From contig NZ_CDBO01000068.1 in NCBI RefSeq assembly GCF_000819885.1, positions 35,878 through 99,877 on the forward strand: 64,000 bases of DNA. Direction: 5' to 3'. The notes beneath the pieces were generated by a model. The model saw nothing but the letters and a program-made list of their open reading frames with translations, was not told the DNA's origin and ran no database searches. Below, piece by piece: positions 47,390 to 55,827 of the stretch (its first letter is position 1; each line of letters begins with the position of its first letter). The DNA is from Aeromonas fluvialis. Lineage in GTDB: Bacteria > Pseudomonadota > Gammaproteobacteria > Enterobacterales > Aeromonadaceae. The position numbers and the translations under genes are program-made.

Positions 47390-47457
47390 ATGCCAAGATG
47401 CGGTGACATCAAAGATACTCAGCCCCAAAACATCGTCTGGTCCCCGCCACAGGGGCT
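47390..47457 (+). pseudogene. Partial duplicate of the ETF-QO 3' end
   Basis: Immediately after the ETF-QO stop a second, diverged copy of its last 55 bases appears: 47402-47454 can be read as CGDIKDTQPQNIVWSPPQG against CDIKDPSQNIVWTPPQG in the gene (47299-47350). It is about 100 bases downstream, has lost the upstream cysteines, and is not linked to any larger frame. Probably a tandem duplication or a trace of past recombination. Confidence 0.75.
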
Positions 47458-47604
47458 ATCCCCATCCCCAGCCATTCCAGATCCCAGGGGATGCAACCCC
47501 TCACCGGTCTGTTCGGGAACGGAGCGGTACAGGCGAGGGTGGCGCGGCTGCTCCGACCTCGCTGTTTTTTTGAACAAACAGGCTGAATCCCTGATGAATA
47601 GCCC

Positions 47605-47633
47605 CTGACAAGCGCGGCCCGCCCCTGTATAGT
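47605..47633 (+). promoter_or_regulatory. Promoter of corA
   Basis: CTGACA (47605-47610), exactly 17 bases, then TATAGT (47628-47633): one mismatch in each hexamer. It predicts a leader of about 120 bases before corA. Confidence 0.65.
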
Positions 47634-47707
47634 TCGCCGCATTCAGGTTTTCCATCGGCCCGATCTGCTTATCCACGGGATCGCCTTCTGCAGCGATCTA
47701 AGGCCGC

Positions 47708-47740
47708 ATGACCTGTGCAACCATCCCTGATTACCCATGA
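47708..47740 (+). CDS. Possible ten-codon leader peptide of corA
   Basis: In the predicted corA leader, ATG 47708 with TAAGG four bases upstream opens a ten-codon frame reading MTCATIPDYP and ending 18 bases before the corA ATG. Proline codons close to the stop are reminiscent of leader peptides controlling magnesium transporter genes in enterics. Too short to be supported by coding statistics. Confidence 0.3.
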   Translation: MTCATIPDYP

Positions 47741-47758
47741 CTTTTTAAGGGGGGACAG

Positions 47759-48706
47759 ATGATCACCGCCTACATTCTCAACAACAAGGTGCTGGACATA
47801 GTCACGCTCGGGCCTGACGACATAGTACCTGACAACACGGTCTGGCTGGATGCCTACAAGCCGGACACGGCAGAGCGAGAATGGTTGACGGGCCTGTTCC
47901 TGGAAGAGGTCCCCGACAAGGAAGAGCTCGACGATATCGAAGCATCCGCCCGTTTCTACTGGGATACCGATGGTCTGCACATTCACTCCCTGTTTCCCCA
48001 GCGGATCGGTCGTGACACCAAGGGTGTCCACGTCTCCTTTACCCTGCGCAACAACCTGCTGATCAGCATTCGCGAAGATGATATCGGCCTGGTGCGCCTG
48101 CTGCGCCACTATATGCGTCAGGATCGGCTGGAGGTGGAGGATGCCCTCGACATCCTGCTGGAGGTGCAAAACCTGAAAGTGGAGTACCTCTCCGACCTTA
48201 TCGAAGATGGTTACAAGACCTTGGAAAACACCGCCGATCAGATCTTCGAGCCGGATCAGATCAACCCCATGCTGAAAGAGTTGATGGCGCAGGAAGAGGC
48301 TAACGGCCAGATCCGTCTCTCTCTGCACGATACCCGCCGCGCCCTGCGTTTCCTCAAACGCAGCCTGCGCCAGCGCATGAGCCTTGAGCAGAACAAGTGG
48401 ATCGACGAGATGCTGCACGACGTGGAATCCCTGTTGCCCCACACCCAGTTCCTGTTCGACAAGATCAACTTCCAGCTGGAGGCCTCCATGGGGGTGACCA
48501 ATCTGGAGCAGAACAAGGTGATCAAGATCTTCTCGGTAGCCGCCGTGATCTTCCTGCCGCCGACCCTGATCGCCAGTATCTACGGCATGAACTTTGGCCG
48601 CATGCCGGAGCTCGCCTGGGAGTATGGTTATCCCATGTCACTGGTGCTGATGGTGATGTCATCGCTCGGCACCGGCCTCTTCTTCAAGCGCAAAGGCTGG
48701 CTGTAA
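47759..48706 (+). CDS. corA: CorA magnesium/cobalt transporter
   Basis: A pentameric magnesium channel. The 315-residue product (316 in E. coli) has a large cytosolic domain and two C-terminal membrane segments; the signature YGMNF that forms the selectivity filter follows the first (about residue 276-280), and the protein ends with the basic KRKGWL. N-terminus MITAYILNNKVLDI matches the family. A very strong AAGGGGGG ribosome-binding site precedes the ATG. Confidence 0.96.
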   Translation: MITAYILNNKVLDIVTLGPDDIVPDNTVWLDAYKPDTAEREWLTGLFLEEVPDKEELDDIEASARFYWDTDGLHIHSLFPQRIGRDTKGVHVSFTLRNNLLISIREDDIGLVRLLRHYMRQDRLEVEDALDILLEVQNLKVEYLSDLIEDGYKTLENTADQIFEPDQINPMLKELMAQEEANGQIRLSLHDTRRALRFLKRSLRQRMSLEQNKWIDEMLHDVESLLPHTQFLFDKINFQLEASMGVTNLEQNKVIKIFSVAAVIFLPPTLIASIYGMNFGRMPELAWEYGYPMSLVLMVMSSLGTGLFFKRKGWL

Positions 48707-48741
48707 CGCCGCCGACGCGCGCTGCGATATCTGAAGAAACG

Positions 48742-48771
48742 GATTGGGGGGCATGGCCCCCCGATTAATTT
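48742..48771 (+). terminator. Likely terminator of corA
   Basis: GATTGGGGGGC pairs with GCCCCCCGATT (one T-G pair) around AT, followed by AATTT. It lies about 35 bases after the stop. Confidence 0.55.
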
Positions 48772-48854
48772 GCGCCACGCCCAACGCCTTGCAAAGGGCG
48801 CTTCGTCGCCCCATATCCCCTCCATCACTCAATTCACGTGGCTAACGGGCAACC

Positions 48855-49331
48855 ATGACCCTCTACCCCGAACACCGATATGACGATCACGGCCAGTTGC
48901 GCCCGCCCCTCTGGTTCTGGCCCATCGCCCTGTTACTGACCCGCTCGGTCTGGCTATTTCTGATGGCGGGAGTGACCCGCGAGAGCGGCAGCGAGATCCT
49001 GACCCTCTTCTATCCGGACAAGATCACCCTCTACATCAGCCTGCTGACCGACCTGCCCGCCATGCTGGCGTTGCTCGCCTGCGGCGGCACCTATCAGCAG
49101 ACCCGTAACTTCCGGGCCAGGCTCAGGCGCCACAGCCCGCTGCTGTTGCTCTGCTCTGCTGTCAGCGGCCTGTTGATGCAACTGCACAGCCTCAACCTGC
49201 AAAAGTGGTCGTTTAGCTGGCCCACCGCCCTGGTGCTGGTCGCCAGCCTCTGGTCTCTCTGGTATCTGCTGCGCAGCCGTCAGCTGCGAGAATATGCCGC
49301 CGATGAACCTCATCAGGAGCCTAACAGTTAG
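48855..49331 (+). CDS. DUF2919-like inner membrane protein
   Basis: A 158-residue protein with four membrane segments (about 19-40, 58-80, 94-112, 118-138) and the N-terminal pattern YPEHRYDDHGQLRPPLWFW seen in the DUF2919 (YfeZ-type) family from memory. Function unknown. It begins about 150 bases after corA, with the corA terminator between, and has a weak ribosome-binding site. Confidence 0.65.
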   Translation: MTLYPEHRYDDHGQLRPPLWFWPIALLLTRSVWLFLMAGVTRESGSEILTLFYPDKITLYISLLTDLPAMLALLACGGTYQQTRNFRARLRRHSPLLLLCSAVSGLLMQLHSLNLQKWSFSWPTALVLVASLWSLWYLLRSRQLREYAADEPHQEPNS

Positions 49332-49434
49332 CCGAACTTTATCGCTAATCAATTGAAATAAATATAAAAAATCTCGTTACTAGCGGAGCGCCCGGGTGCT
49401 GGAGCCGTTATAACAAGCCTTTCCCTCTCACCCC

Positions 49435-49755
49435 GACAATGCTGGCAGTGGCTGGCCTACCCTCATCAGGCCGCCGAGGGCACCCTCTACCTGATGTTCT
49501 TCTCAGGCCTGCTGCTGTTTGGCGCCTTTGCGGCTCTTCACCCTCACCGCGGCGGCTGCGGGAGATCACAGCTCTGCCAGTGACGGACGGCTGGTACAAG
49601 GGTGATGCCCACCGCGGTGCGCCTGCGCTGGTTTGCCCCGCGTTTTGCTGCCGAACCCGGACGCTGGCTAGCCATTCCTTCGCTGCAGGCAATCAATGGA
49701 CAAAGTGACAAGCAACATAAAAAGAGCGCGAAAACCCACCAAGACCACTGAAAAA
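49435..49755 (+). pseudogene. Remnant of a membrane-protein gene
   Basis: The 466-base gap before the next gene keeps protein-like composition in two frames. 49437-49583 reads QCWQWLAYPHQAAEGTLYLM followed by a hydrophobic run FFSGLLLFGAFAALH and then a stop. From 49604 a second frame reads VMPTAVRLRWFAPRF then AAEPGRWLAIPSLQ, ending near 49750. This looks like a gene decayed by frameshift and deletion. The parent family is not recognised. Confidence 0.4.
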
Positions 49756-49797
49756 TAGGGGAACAACTCGGTTACACTCACTGCGCATCCATAACAG

Positions 49798-51504
49798 ATG
49801 AGTCTCCTTATGCGTGTAACCAGAGAGTGGCTGTGGGTTTTGTCGGTGCTGACCGGGGCCTGCGCCCTCCTGTTGCTGCCATTCTGGCTGCGCGGCGGCA
49901 GTCAGGGCCATGATCTGTTTCACCATCTGCTCTCCGGTCACTTCTTTGCTGTGCAGCTATGGCAAGGAGAGCTCTATCCGCGCTGGCTAATGGAGATGAA
50001 CGGCGCCTTTGGCAGCCCGGTCTTTTTCTTCTATCCCCCCCTGCCCTACTATGTAAGCGCCCTGTTCGCCGGCCCCACCCCACTGGCCCACGAGGCGATG
50101 ACGCCGCTACTTTGGAGTAGCAGTGTGGCACTCTGGCTCTCCGGCCTGTTTGCGTATCTCTGGTTGCGCCCCTTTGCCGGCCACGGGCGGGCACTGGCGG
50201 CCAGTCTGCTCTATATGGCGCTGCCCTATCATCTGGCTATCGATATCTACGCCCGTTTTGCCCTGGCGGAGAGCTGGGCCTTCGTCTGGGCGCCGCTGGC
50301 ACTGCTGGCGCAGGATCGCCTCTGCCGCCACGCCCCCTTTGCCTTGCTGCTGCTCGCCTTCGCGGTAGCCATGCTGGTGCTCTCCCACCTGCCGAGTACC
50401 CTGCTTGTTCTGGGCTTGCTCACCCTGCGCAGCCTGCTGCTGGTCTGGCGCTACAAGCGGAGCACCGCGCTCGTCAGTGTTCCTGTCACCACCTCCCCAT
50501 TCATCGGCACCCTGCTGGGCCAGCTCTGGGGGTTGGCGATGGCCAGCCTGTTGCTGCTGCCCGCTCTGCTGGATCAGGGGGGGATCTCCATGGAGCAGAT
50601 GCGCACCGGCATGTTCGAATTTCAGCGCAACTTTCTCGAGCGCTTGCCCCAAAGCCGTGATGACTGGCGCTTTCGCGGTCATCTCGCCTGGCTGACGCTG
50701 CTCACCCTGGCCCTGCTGCTGGTAGGCTGGGCGGCCGCTCGCGAGCCGCGCCATCCCGAGTTGCTGCTCTGGGGGGTCATTGGTACCCTTATCTTTCTGA
50801 TGATGCTACCCCCAAGCGAGCCCCTGTGGCGGCTGCTCACCCCGTTGCAACTGGTGCAATTTCCCTGGCGCCTCAATCTGCTGCTGGTCATCGCTACCGT
50901 CGCCGTGGTGGCGCTGGGCAGCCCCACCTATCGCCCTTGGCAGTGGGTCTGGTGGCTGCTGCTTGCCGTCACCCTGCTCTCGCAGGGACTCTATATACGC
51001 GAGGCGCCGCTCACCCAGGCCCCCGTCAAGAGTCAGCTCGACGGGGAGTTCGATAGCAAGCGCAGCGCCCGCGAATACCGGCCAAAGCAGGTGCCACGCG
51101 GTATGTTTGCACCCACCCTGCTGGCCTGGAAAGAGGAATTCCAGCCCGCCATCACCAGCGACCACCAGGGGGTGAACTGGCAGATCCTGCGCTGGCAGCC
51201 GCGTCATATCGAATTGACCGTGGAGGCCCCGGCGCCCGCCAAGCTGATCCTGCACCAGTTTGATTACCCGGGCTGGCAGGCAACCCTCGACCAGCATCTG
51301 CCCCTGAGCGTCAGCAGCACCCGCAACGGGCTGGTGCAGGTCTGGGTGCCCGCCGGACAACATAGTCTCACCTTTACCCTCACCGCCCGCTGGCCGGAGC
51401 GGCTCGGTTACACCATCTCGTTGCTGGCCTGGCTGCTCTGGCTGGGGGGCGTGATCCGAGCAGTACGCCGGCTAGAACGCAAGCGTGATCCCCAAGGGGC
51501 CTGA
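49798..51504 (+). CDS. PTPS-related multispanning membrane protein (possible GT-C-type)
   Basis: A 568-residue inner-membrane protein with about ten to eleven membrane segments. The N-terminal pattern (a periplasmic loop GHDLFHHLLSGHFFAVQLWQ, then GELYPRWLMEMNGAFGSPVF and FYPPLPYYVSALF) is that of the 6-pyruvoyl-tetrahydropterin synthase-related (PTPS_related) membrane domain, which is structurally like GT-C glycosyltransferases. A periplasmic beta domain follows near residues 440-530. Function unknown; a glycan- or lipid-linked sugar transfer role is inference. Start 49798 or ATG 49810 are both possible. Confidence 0.75.
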   Translation: MSLLMRVTREWLWVLSVLTGACALLLLPFWLRGGSQGHDLFHHLLSGHFFAVQLWQGELYPRWLMEMNGAFGSPVFFFYPPLPYYVSALFAGPTPLAHEAMTPLLWSSSVALWLSGLFAYLWLRPFAGHGRALAASLLYMALPYHLAIDIYARFALAESWAFVWAPLALLAQDRLCRHAPFALLLLAFAVAMLVLSHLPSTLLVLGLLTLRSLLLVWRYKRSTALVSVPVTTSPFIGTLLGQLWGLAMASLLLLPALLDQGGISMEQMRTGMFEFQRNFLERLPQSRDDWRFRGHLAWLTLLTLALLLVGWAAAREPRHPELLLWGVIGTLIFLMMLPPSEPLWRLLTPLQLVQFPWRLNLLLVIATVAVVALGSPTYRPWQWVWWLLLAVTLLSQGLYIREAPLTQAPVKSQLDGEFDSKRSAREYRPKQVPRGMFAPTLLAWKEEFQPAITSDHQGVNWQILRWQPRHIELTVEAPAPAKLILHQFDYPGWQATLDQHLPLSVSSTRNGLVQVWVPAGQHSLTFTLTARWPERLGYTISLLAWLLWLGGVIRAVRRLERKRDPQGA

Positions 51505-51606
51505 GCGGCAGGGCACCTTCCCCTTTTGAGGGGGCAGGAACGTCATGCCGAGCGGGGGCAAACCTGATAGACTCACCCCTCTCCTTTTTTCACCAGCGGA
51601 TACCCT

Positions 51607-52818
51607 ATGCCCCACGCACAGCCCTCCCAGGCCACCCAGCTCTCCCCCCGTTTCCTGTTTATCCTGCTCGGTACCCTGGCGGGGCTGACCCCGCTGGCGG
51701 TGGATATGTATCTGCCCGCCATTCCGGCCATCGCCCGGGATCTCGCCACCAGCATCGACGGTGCCCAGCTCACCATCAGCGCCTTTCTGGGCGGCTTTGC
51801 CATCGGTCAGCTCTTCTACGGCCCGCTGGCCGACAGCTTTGGCCGCAAGCCGGTGATCCTGGCGGGGCTAACCATGTTTGCCATCGCCTCTGTGGGATGT
51901 GCCATGGCAGACTCCCTGCCCGAATTGCTGGCCTGGCGGATGTTGCAGGCCGCTGGTGGCGCGGCGGGTTCTGTGGTGGTCAATGCCCTGCTGCGCGACC
52001 TTTTCGAGAAGGATGCGTTTTCTCGCGCCATGTCGTTCGTCATTCTGGTGATGACGCTGGCGCCGCTGGTGGCCCCTGTGGTGGGCGGCTATATCAGCGC
52101 CCACGCCGACTGGCGGGTGATCTTCTGGCTGCTGGTGGGGATCAGCCTGCTGGTCTGTCTGGTGATGCAGTGGAAAATTGAGGAGACCCTGAAACCCGAA
52201 CACCGCCAGCCCCTCCATCTTGGCCAGATCCTCAAGAACTACTGGGGAGTGCTCTCCCATCGGGGGGCCATGGGCTACGTGCTGTGCGGCTCCCTCTCCA
52301 GCTCCGGCATGTTCGCCTTCCTGAGCGGCTCCCCTTACGTCTATATCGAATACTTCAAGGTGCCGACCGAGCATTATGGCTGGCTGTTTGGCCTCAATAT
52401 CCTGCTGATGATGGTGGTCACCTTCGTCAATAGCCGACTGGTGAAAGGGGTAGGCGCCGAGCGGATGCTACAGTACGGCCTGCTGGTGCTGCCCTGCGCG
52501 GGCGCCCTGCTGATCTACAACGCATGGAGCCAGACCGGCGGCCTGTGGGGCATCGTCATTCCGGTGGTGCTCTTTATCGGCCATATCAGCCTGGTGGGGG
52601 CCAATGCCATGACCGGCCTGCTGGGCCACTTCCCGCAATCTGCGGGCACCGCCTCGGCGCTGGCGGGCACCCTGCGCTTTGGCATCGGCGCCGTGGTCGG
52701 CATTCTGGTCAACCTCAATCCCCCCCAGTCACCGCTGCCCATGGCCATCGCCATCGCCTGCTGCGGCGTGGGTTCCACCCTGAGCTACTGGCTGCTGGTG
52801 GGCAGAAGAGGACGCTGA
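51607..52818 (+). CDS. MFS multidrug efflux transporter, Bcr/CflA type
   Basis: A 403-residue 12-helix major facilitator of the DHA1 drug:H+ antiporter group. Helix 1 has the Bcr/CflA pattern LTPLAVDMYLPAIPAIARDL, the A-motif between helices 2 and 3 is GPLADSFGRKPVILAG, and helix 5 contains the antiporter motif LAPLVAPVVGGYI. Substrates cannot be predicted. The gene ends in a shared terminator facing nhaD. Confidence 0.93.
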   Translation: MPHAQPSQATQLSPRFLFILLGTLAGLTPLAVDMYLPAIPAIARDLATSIDGAQLTISAFLGGFAIGQLFYGPLADSFGRKPVILAGLTMFAIASVGCAMADSLPELLAWRMLQAAGGAAGSVVVNALLRDLFEKDAFSRAMSFVILVMTLAPLVAPVVGGYISAHADWRVIFWLLVGISLLVCLVMQWKIEETLKPEHRQPLHLGQILKNYWGVLSHRGAMGYVLCGSLSSSGMFAFLSGSPYVYIEYFKVPTEHYGWLFGLNILLMMVVTFVNSRLVKGVGAERMLQYGLLVLPCAGALLIYNAWSQTGGLWGIVIPVVLFIGHISLVGANAMTGLLGHFPQSAGTASALAGTLRFGIGAVVGILVNLNPPQSPLPMAIAIACCGVGSTLSYWLLVGRRGR

Positions 52819-52852
52819 TGAACTGGCGGGCCTGTGCTCGCAGCCAAAATCA

Positions 52853-52880
52853 AGAGGCGCCCGCGATGGGCGCCTCTTTG
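52853..52880 (+). terminator. Terminator between the MFS gene and nhaD
   Basis: A 10-bp perfect stem (52853-52862 with 52868-52877, AGAGGCGCCC) with a short T-run; convergent genes on both sides. Confidence 0.6.
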
Positions 52881-52895
52881 CCTCTCACCACCGAT

Positions 52896-54338
52896 TCAGA
52901 ACATGGCGCTGTTGAGCCAGAGGTGCGCGCCTATGCTCACCAGATAGCCGAGCAAGATAGCGGGCAACCACTTCAGGTGGCCAAAGAAGGTATACATACC
53001 ATGAGCCTGTCCCATCAGGGCAACACCGGCAGCAGAGCCGATGGAGAGCAGGCTGCCCCCCACCCCGGCGGTCAGGGTCACCAGCAGCCACTGCCCCAGT
53101 GTCATGTCGGGGCTCATCGAGAGCACAGCAAACATCACAGGTATGTTATCGACGACGGAGGACAAGACCCCGATAAAGACGTTGGCCATGGTCGGATCCG
53201 CACCGTCATACAACCAGTGTGACACCAGACCCAGATAGCCCATAAAACCCAGTCCTCCTACGCACATCACCACCCCGTAGAAAAACAGCAATGTATCCCA
53301 CTCCGCCTTGGCAAGCTTGTTGAATACATCAAATGGCACCACCGACCCCAAACTGCGCAGCCTTTCAGTATCGCCATTGCGCGCATAGAGCGCCCGTTTG
53401 CGTGCCAGCGAGCGCGGCAACGACTTGCGCAGATAAAAACCGAAAAACTGCAGATAACCGAGTCCCAGCATCATGCCCAGCACGGGTGGCAGGTTAAGGA
53501 GGCTATGGCACATGACCGCCGTGGTAATGGTAAGCAAAAACAGCAACACGATACGCCTGGCGCCTCGCTTCAGTTCGATCTGCTCGTTGTCAGCGTCTGG
53601 CACATGACGCGGCACCATCAGGCTCATCAGGATGGCGGGCACCATAAAATTGAGCAAAGAGGGAATGAACAGTGCGAAGAACTGGCCAAATTGAACCTTG
53701 CCAGCCTGCCACACCATCAGAGTGGTGATATCGCCAAAAGGACTGAAGGCACCACCGGCATTGGCTGCCACCACGATATTGATGCTGGCCAGGTTCACAA
53801 AACGCCGATCACCATTGGCCACTTTCAACACGACGGCACACATCAGGAGCGCTGTGGTCAGGTTGTCTGCCACCGGCGAGATGCAAAATGCCAGCCCGCC
53901 GGTTAACCAGAACAGGGTGCGCAAGTGAAAGCCGGAGCGCACCAGCCAGGCGCGCAGGGCATCAAACAGCCTGCGATCCTCCATGGCGTTGATATAGGTC
54001 ATCGCCACCAGCAGAAACAGCATTAGTTCGGCATATTCCAGCAAGGTATGGCGAAAGGCCTGCTCGGCCGCAGGGCTCATCCCTTGTTGCTGGTAGGCGA
54101 TGCCGATCAGGATCCAGATCACCCCCGCCGCGACCAGCACGGGTTTAGATTTGCGCAAATCAAGATACTCTTCTGCCATCACCAGGGCATAGGCCAGAAT
54201 AAACAGCACCAGAGAGAAGATCCCCACGGAGGACCCTGTCAGCAAAAGCGGACCGCTGCTGGCCCCGGCGGGAAAAACTGCGAGTGTCAACAAGGGGGCG
54301 ACACGGGTGAGCAAGACAACAGGAGGGTGTGCAGACAT
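52896..54338 (-). CDS. nhaD: NhaD-type sodium/proton antiporter
   Basis: A 480-residue ion transporter (about 12 membrane segments) of the NhaD family, exchanging Na+ or Li+ for protons at alkaline pH in Vibrio and relatives. Typical blocks are CISPVADNLTTALLMCAVVLKV, NIVVAANAGGAFSPFGDITTLMVWQAG and VLSSVVDNIPVMFAVLSMSPDM with the conserved intramembrane acidic residues and prolines. Start 54338 was chosen because AAGGA lies about nine bases upstream; 14 more codons are open. A hairpin that ends the preceding gene lies 40 bases upstream of the start. Confidence 0.94.
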   Translation of the reverse strand: MSAHPPVVLLTRVAPLLTLAVFPAGASSGPLLLTGSSVGIFSLVLFILAYALVMAEEYLDLRKSKPVLVAAGVIWILIGIAYQQQGMSPAAEQAFRHTLLEYAELMLFLLVAMTYINAMEDRRLFDALRAWLVRSGFHLRTLFWLTGGLAFCISPVADNLTTALLMCAVVLKVANGDRRFVNLASINIVVAANAGGAFSPFGDITTLMVWQAGKVQFGQFFALFIPSLLNFMVPAILMSLMVPRHVPDADNEQIELKRGARRIVLLFLLTITTAVMCHSLLNLPPVLGMMLGLGYLQFFGFYLRKSLPRSLARKRALYARNGDTERLRSLGSVVPFDVFNKLAKAEWDTLLFFYGVVMCVGGLGFMGYLGLVSHWLYDGADPTMANVFIGVLSSVVDNIPVMFAVLSMSPDMTLGQWLLVTLTAGVGGSLLSIGSAAGVALMGQAHGMYTFFGHLKWLPAILLGYLVSIGAHLWLNSAMF

Positions 54339-54366
54339 GGAGCTATTCCTTATGGAACCATATGTC

Positions 54367-54408
54367 TGAAAAACTAGCACCTGGATGAAAAGAAACGTTC
54401 ATCCAGGT
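54367..54408 (-). terminator. Intrinsic terminator of the DUF4357 gene
   Basis: An 11-bp perfect stem (54379-54389 with 54398-54408, ACCTGGATGAA) with an 8-base loop; TTTTT follows after five bases on the minus strand. Confidence 0.75.
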
Positions 54409-54447
54409 CAATAAAAGATCAGTTAATTCAGCGCTGTGAGCAATCTC

Positions 54448-54915
54448 TTACTTTTTGCCAAAGCCCGACTGCTTAAGGGTATAACCGGCGCTGTTCTGCC
54501 AGGCATCCAGTCCGCTGCGGTTGTTGCCCGCCACCAGGCTGGCCGCCAGACTCGGGCTGTTGAACAACTGATCGACGGTGAAGATAAAGCCCCCTTCGCT
54601 GCGGGGCACCAGGATCCCCTTCTCCAGCAACTCCAGACGCAGCTCGATCACCGCCTCGCGCAGGGAGGCCGCATCCTCGCCATTGGCGGTAGAACCCGCC
54701 AGCACCATGAAGCCGGGATTTGGCCGCTTGCCCACCGGATAACCGTGCGCCTCGGCTCCCTTGCCGTTGAAGTGGTAGAGATCGCGCTCCCCCGGTTTGT
54801 TGTCGGAGAGCGCCTTTTGCAGGGTCATCAGCTCGTTGTAGATCTCGATGGGGACCACGGCAGCCTGCTTGTTGCCTTTGCTGTCGATGATAAAACTGAC
54901 TTGCTTGTGTAACAT
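54448..54915 (-). CDS. DUF4357 protein with antitoxin-like N-terminus
   Basis: A 155-residue protein. Residues about 40-150 match the DUF4357 pattern: GKGAEAHGYPVG, NPGFMVLAGSTANGEDAASLREAV, then FTVDQLFNSPSLAASLVAGNNRSGLDAWQ. The first 36 residues (MLHKQVSFIIDSKGNKQAAV, VPIEIYNELMTLQKAL) resemble the DNA-binding start of Phd/YefM-type antitoxins. No toxin gene is adjacent, so it is either a stand-alone regulator or an orphan. The function of DUF4357 is not established. Confidence 0.72.
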   Translation of the reverse strand: MLHKQVSFIIDSKGNKQAAVVPIEIYNELMTLQKALSDNKPGERDLYHFNGKGAEAHGYPVGKRPNPGFMVLAGSTANGEDAASLREAVIELRLELLEKGILVPRSEGGFIFTVDQLFNSPSLAASLVAGNNRSGLDAWQNSAGYTLKQSGFGKK

Positions 54916-55113
54916 CCTTGCGCATCCTGTGACCCATTGAAGCCACTATTCTAACCAGCTCGGGCGAGCGGGATCCAGCGAGGATCTGCACCTCTTTTGC
55001 CGCCTTGATCACTAACTGGCACTCTCGTCCAGGGATGCAAGGAGCGTGATCATTAGGCAGGGTAGCCACGTACATGGCATGATGAAAGCCATTGGCCATC
55101 AACCGGTTATTCC

Positions 55114-55794
55114 ATGCTGATCCTGCGTAATCTCGGCAAGTGCTTCGATAACGGCAGCGAACGGCTGCCACTGTTCCAGCATCTTGAGCTCGCCCTCCCT
55201 GCCGGCGAGATCATCCTGTTACTGGGTCAGAGCGGCTGCGGCAAGTCGACCCTGCTTAACCTGATCGCCGGCCTGCTGGCCCCCGACGAAGGGGAGATCT
55301 GGCTGGGGCAGACCCGTCTTGACAACCTGTCGCCGGACGAGCGGGCCCGTCTGCGAGGCCAGCATTTCGGCATCGTCTATCAGGATTTCAATCTGCTGCC
55401 GACCCTGACGGTGGGCGAAAACCTCGCCCTACCGCTCGCCATCAACGGCCTGCCACGGGATGAGGCCAGAATTGACCAACTGCTGCAACAGCTCGATATG
55501 ACCCACAAGCGCCACGCCTGGCCGGAGCAGCTCTCCGGTGGCCAGCGCCAGCGGGTGGCGCTGGCCCGCGCCCTCATTCACCAGCCCCGCTGGCTGCTGG
55601 CGGACGAGCCCACCGGCAGCCTCGATGAACACAATGCCAAACAGGTGATGGCACTGATGATGGCGGCGGTGCGCAATACCGGCGCAGGGCTGCTGCTGGT
55701 GAGCCACAACCCCGCCTATGGCGCGCTTGCGGATCGGGTGCTACGCCTCGAAGGGGGCCAACTGGTCGAGCTCAAGGGGCCCTGCCATGACTGA
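55114..55794 (+). CDS. ABC transporter ATPase, AttE/MacB-like
   Basis: A 226-residue ATPase with Walker A (GQSGCGKSTLLN), signature (LSGGQRQRVALARAL), Walker B (WLLADEPTGSLD) and H-loop (LLVSHNP), of the LolD/MacB group that pairs with FtsX-type permeases. It is followed by a long FtsX-type permease and an AttH-like protein, the order of the Att (AttEFGH) systems, so it is called the AttE-like subunit by context. The start has no good ribosome-binding site. Confidence 0.85.
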   Translation: MLILRNLGKCFDNGSERLPLFQHLELALPAGEIILLLGQSGCGKSTLLNLIAGLLAPDEGEIWLGQTRLDNLSPDERARLRGQHFGIVYQDFNLLPTLTVGENLALPLAINGLPRDEARIDQLLQQLDMTHKRHAWPEQLSGGQRQRVALARALIHQPRWLLADEPTGSLDEHNAKQVMALMMAAVRNTGAGLLLVSHNPAYGALADRVLRLEGGQLVELKGPCHD

Positions 55795-55827
55795 CCCCCG
55801 CCACCGAGCCATGCCGGATTGAGACAG

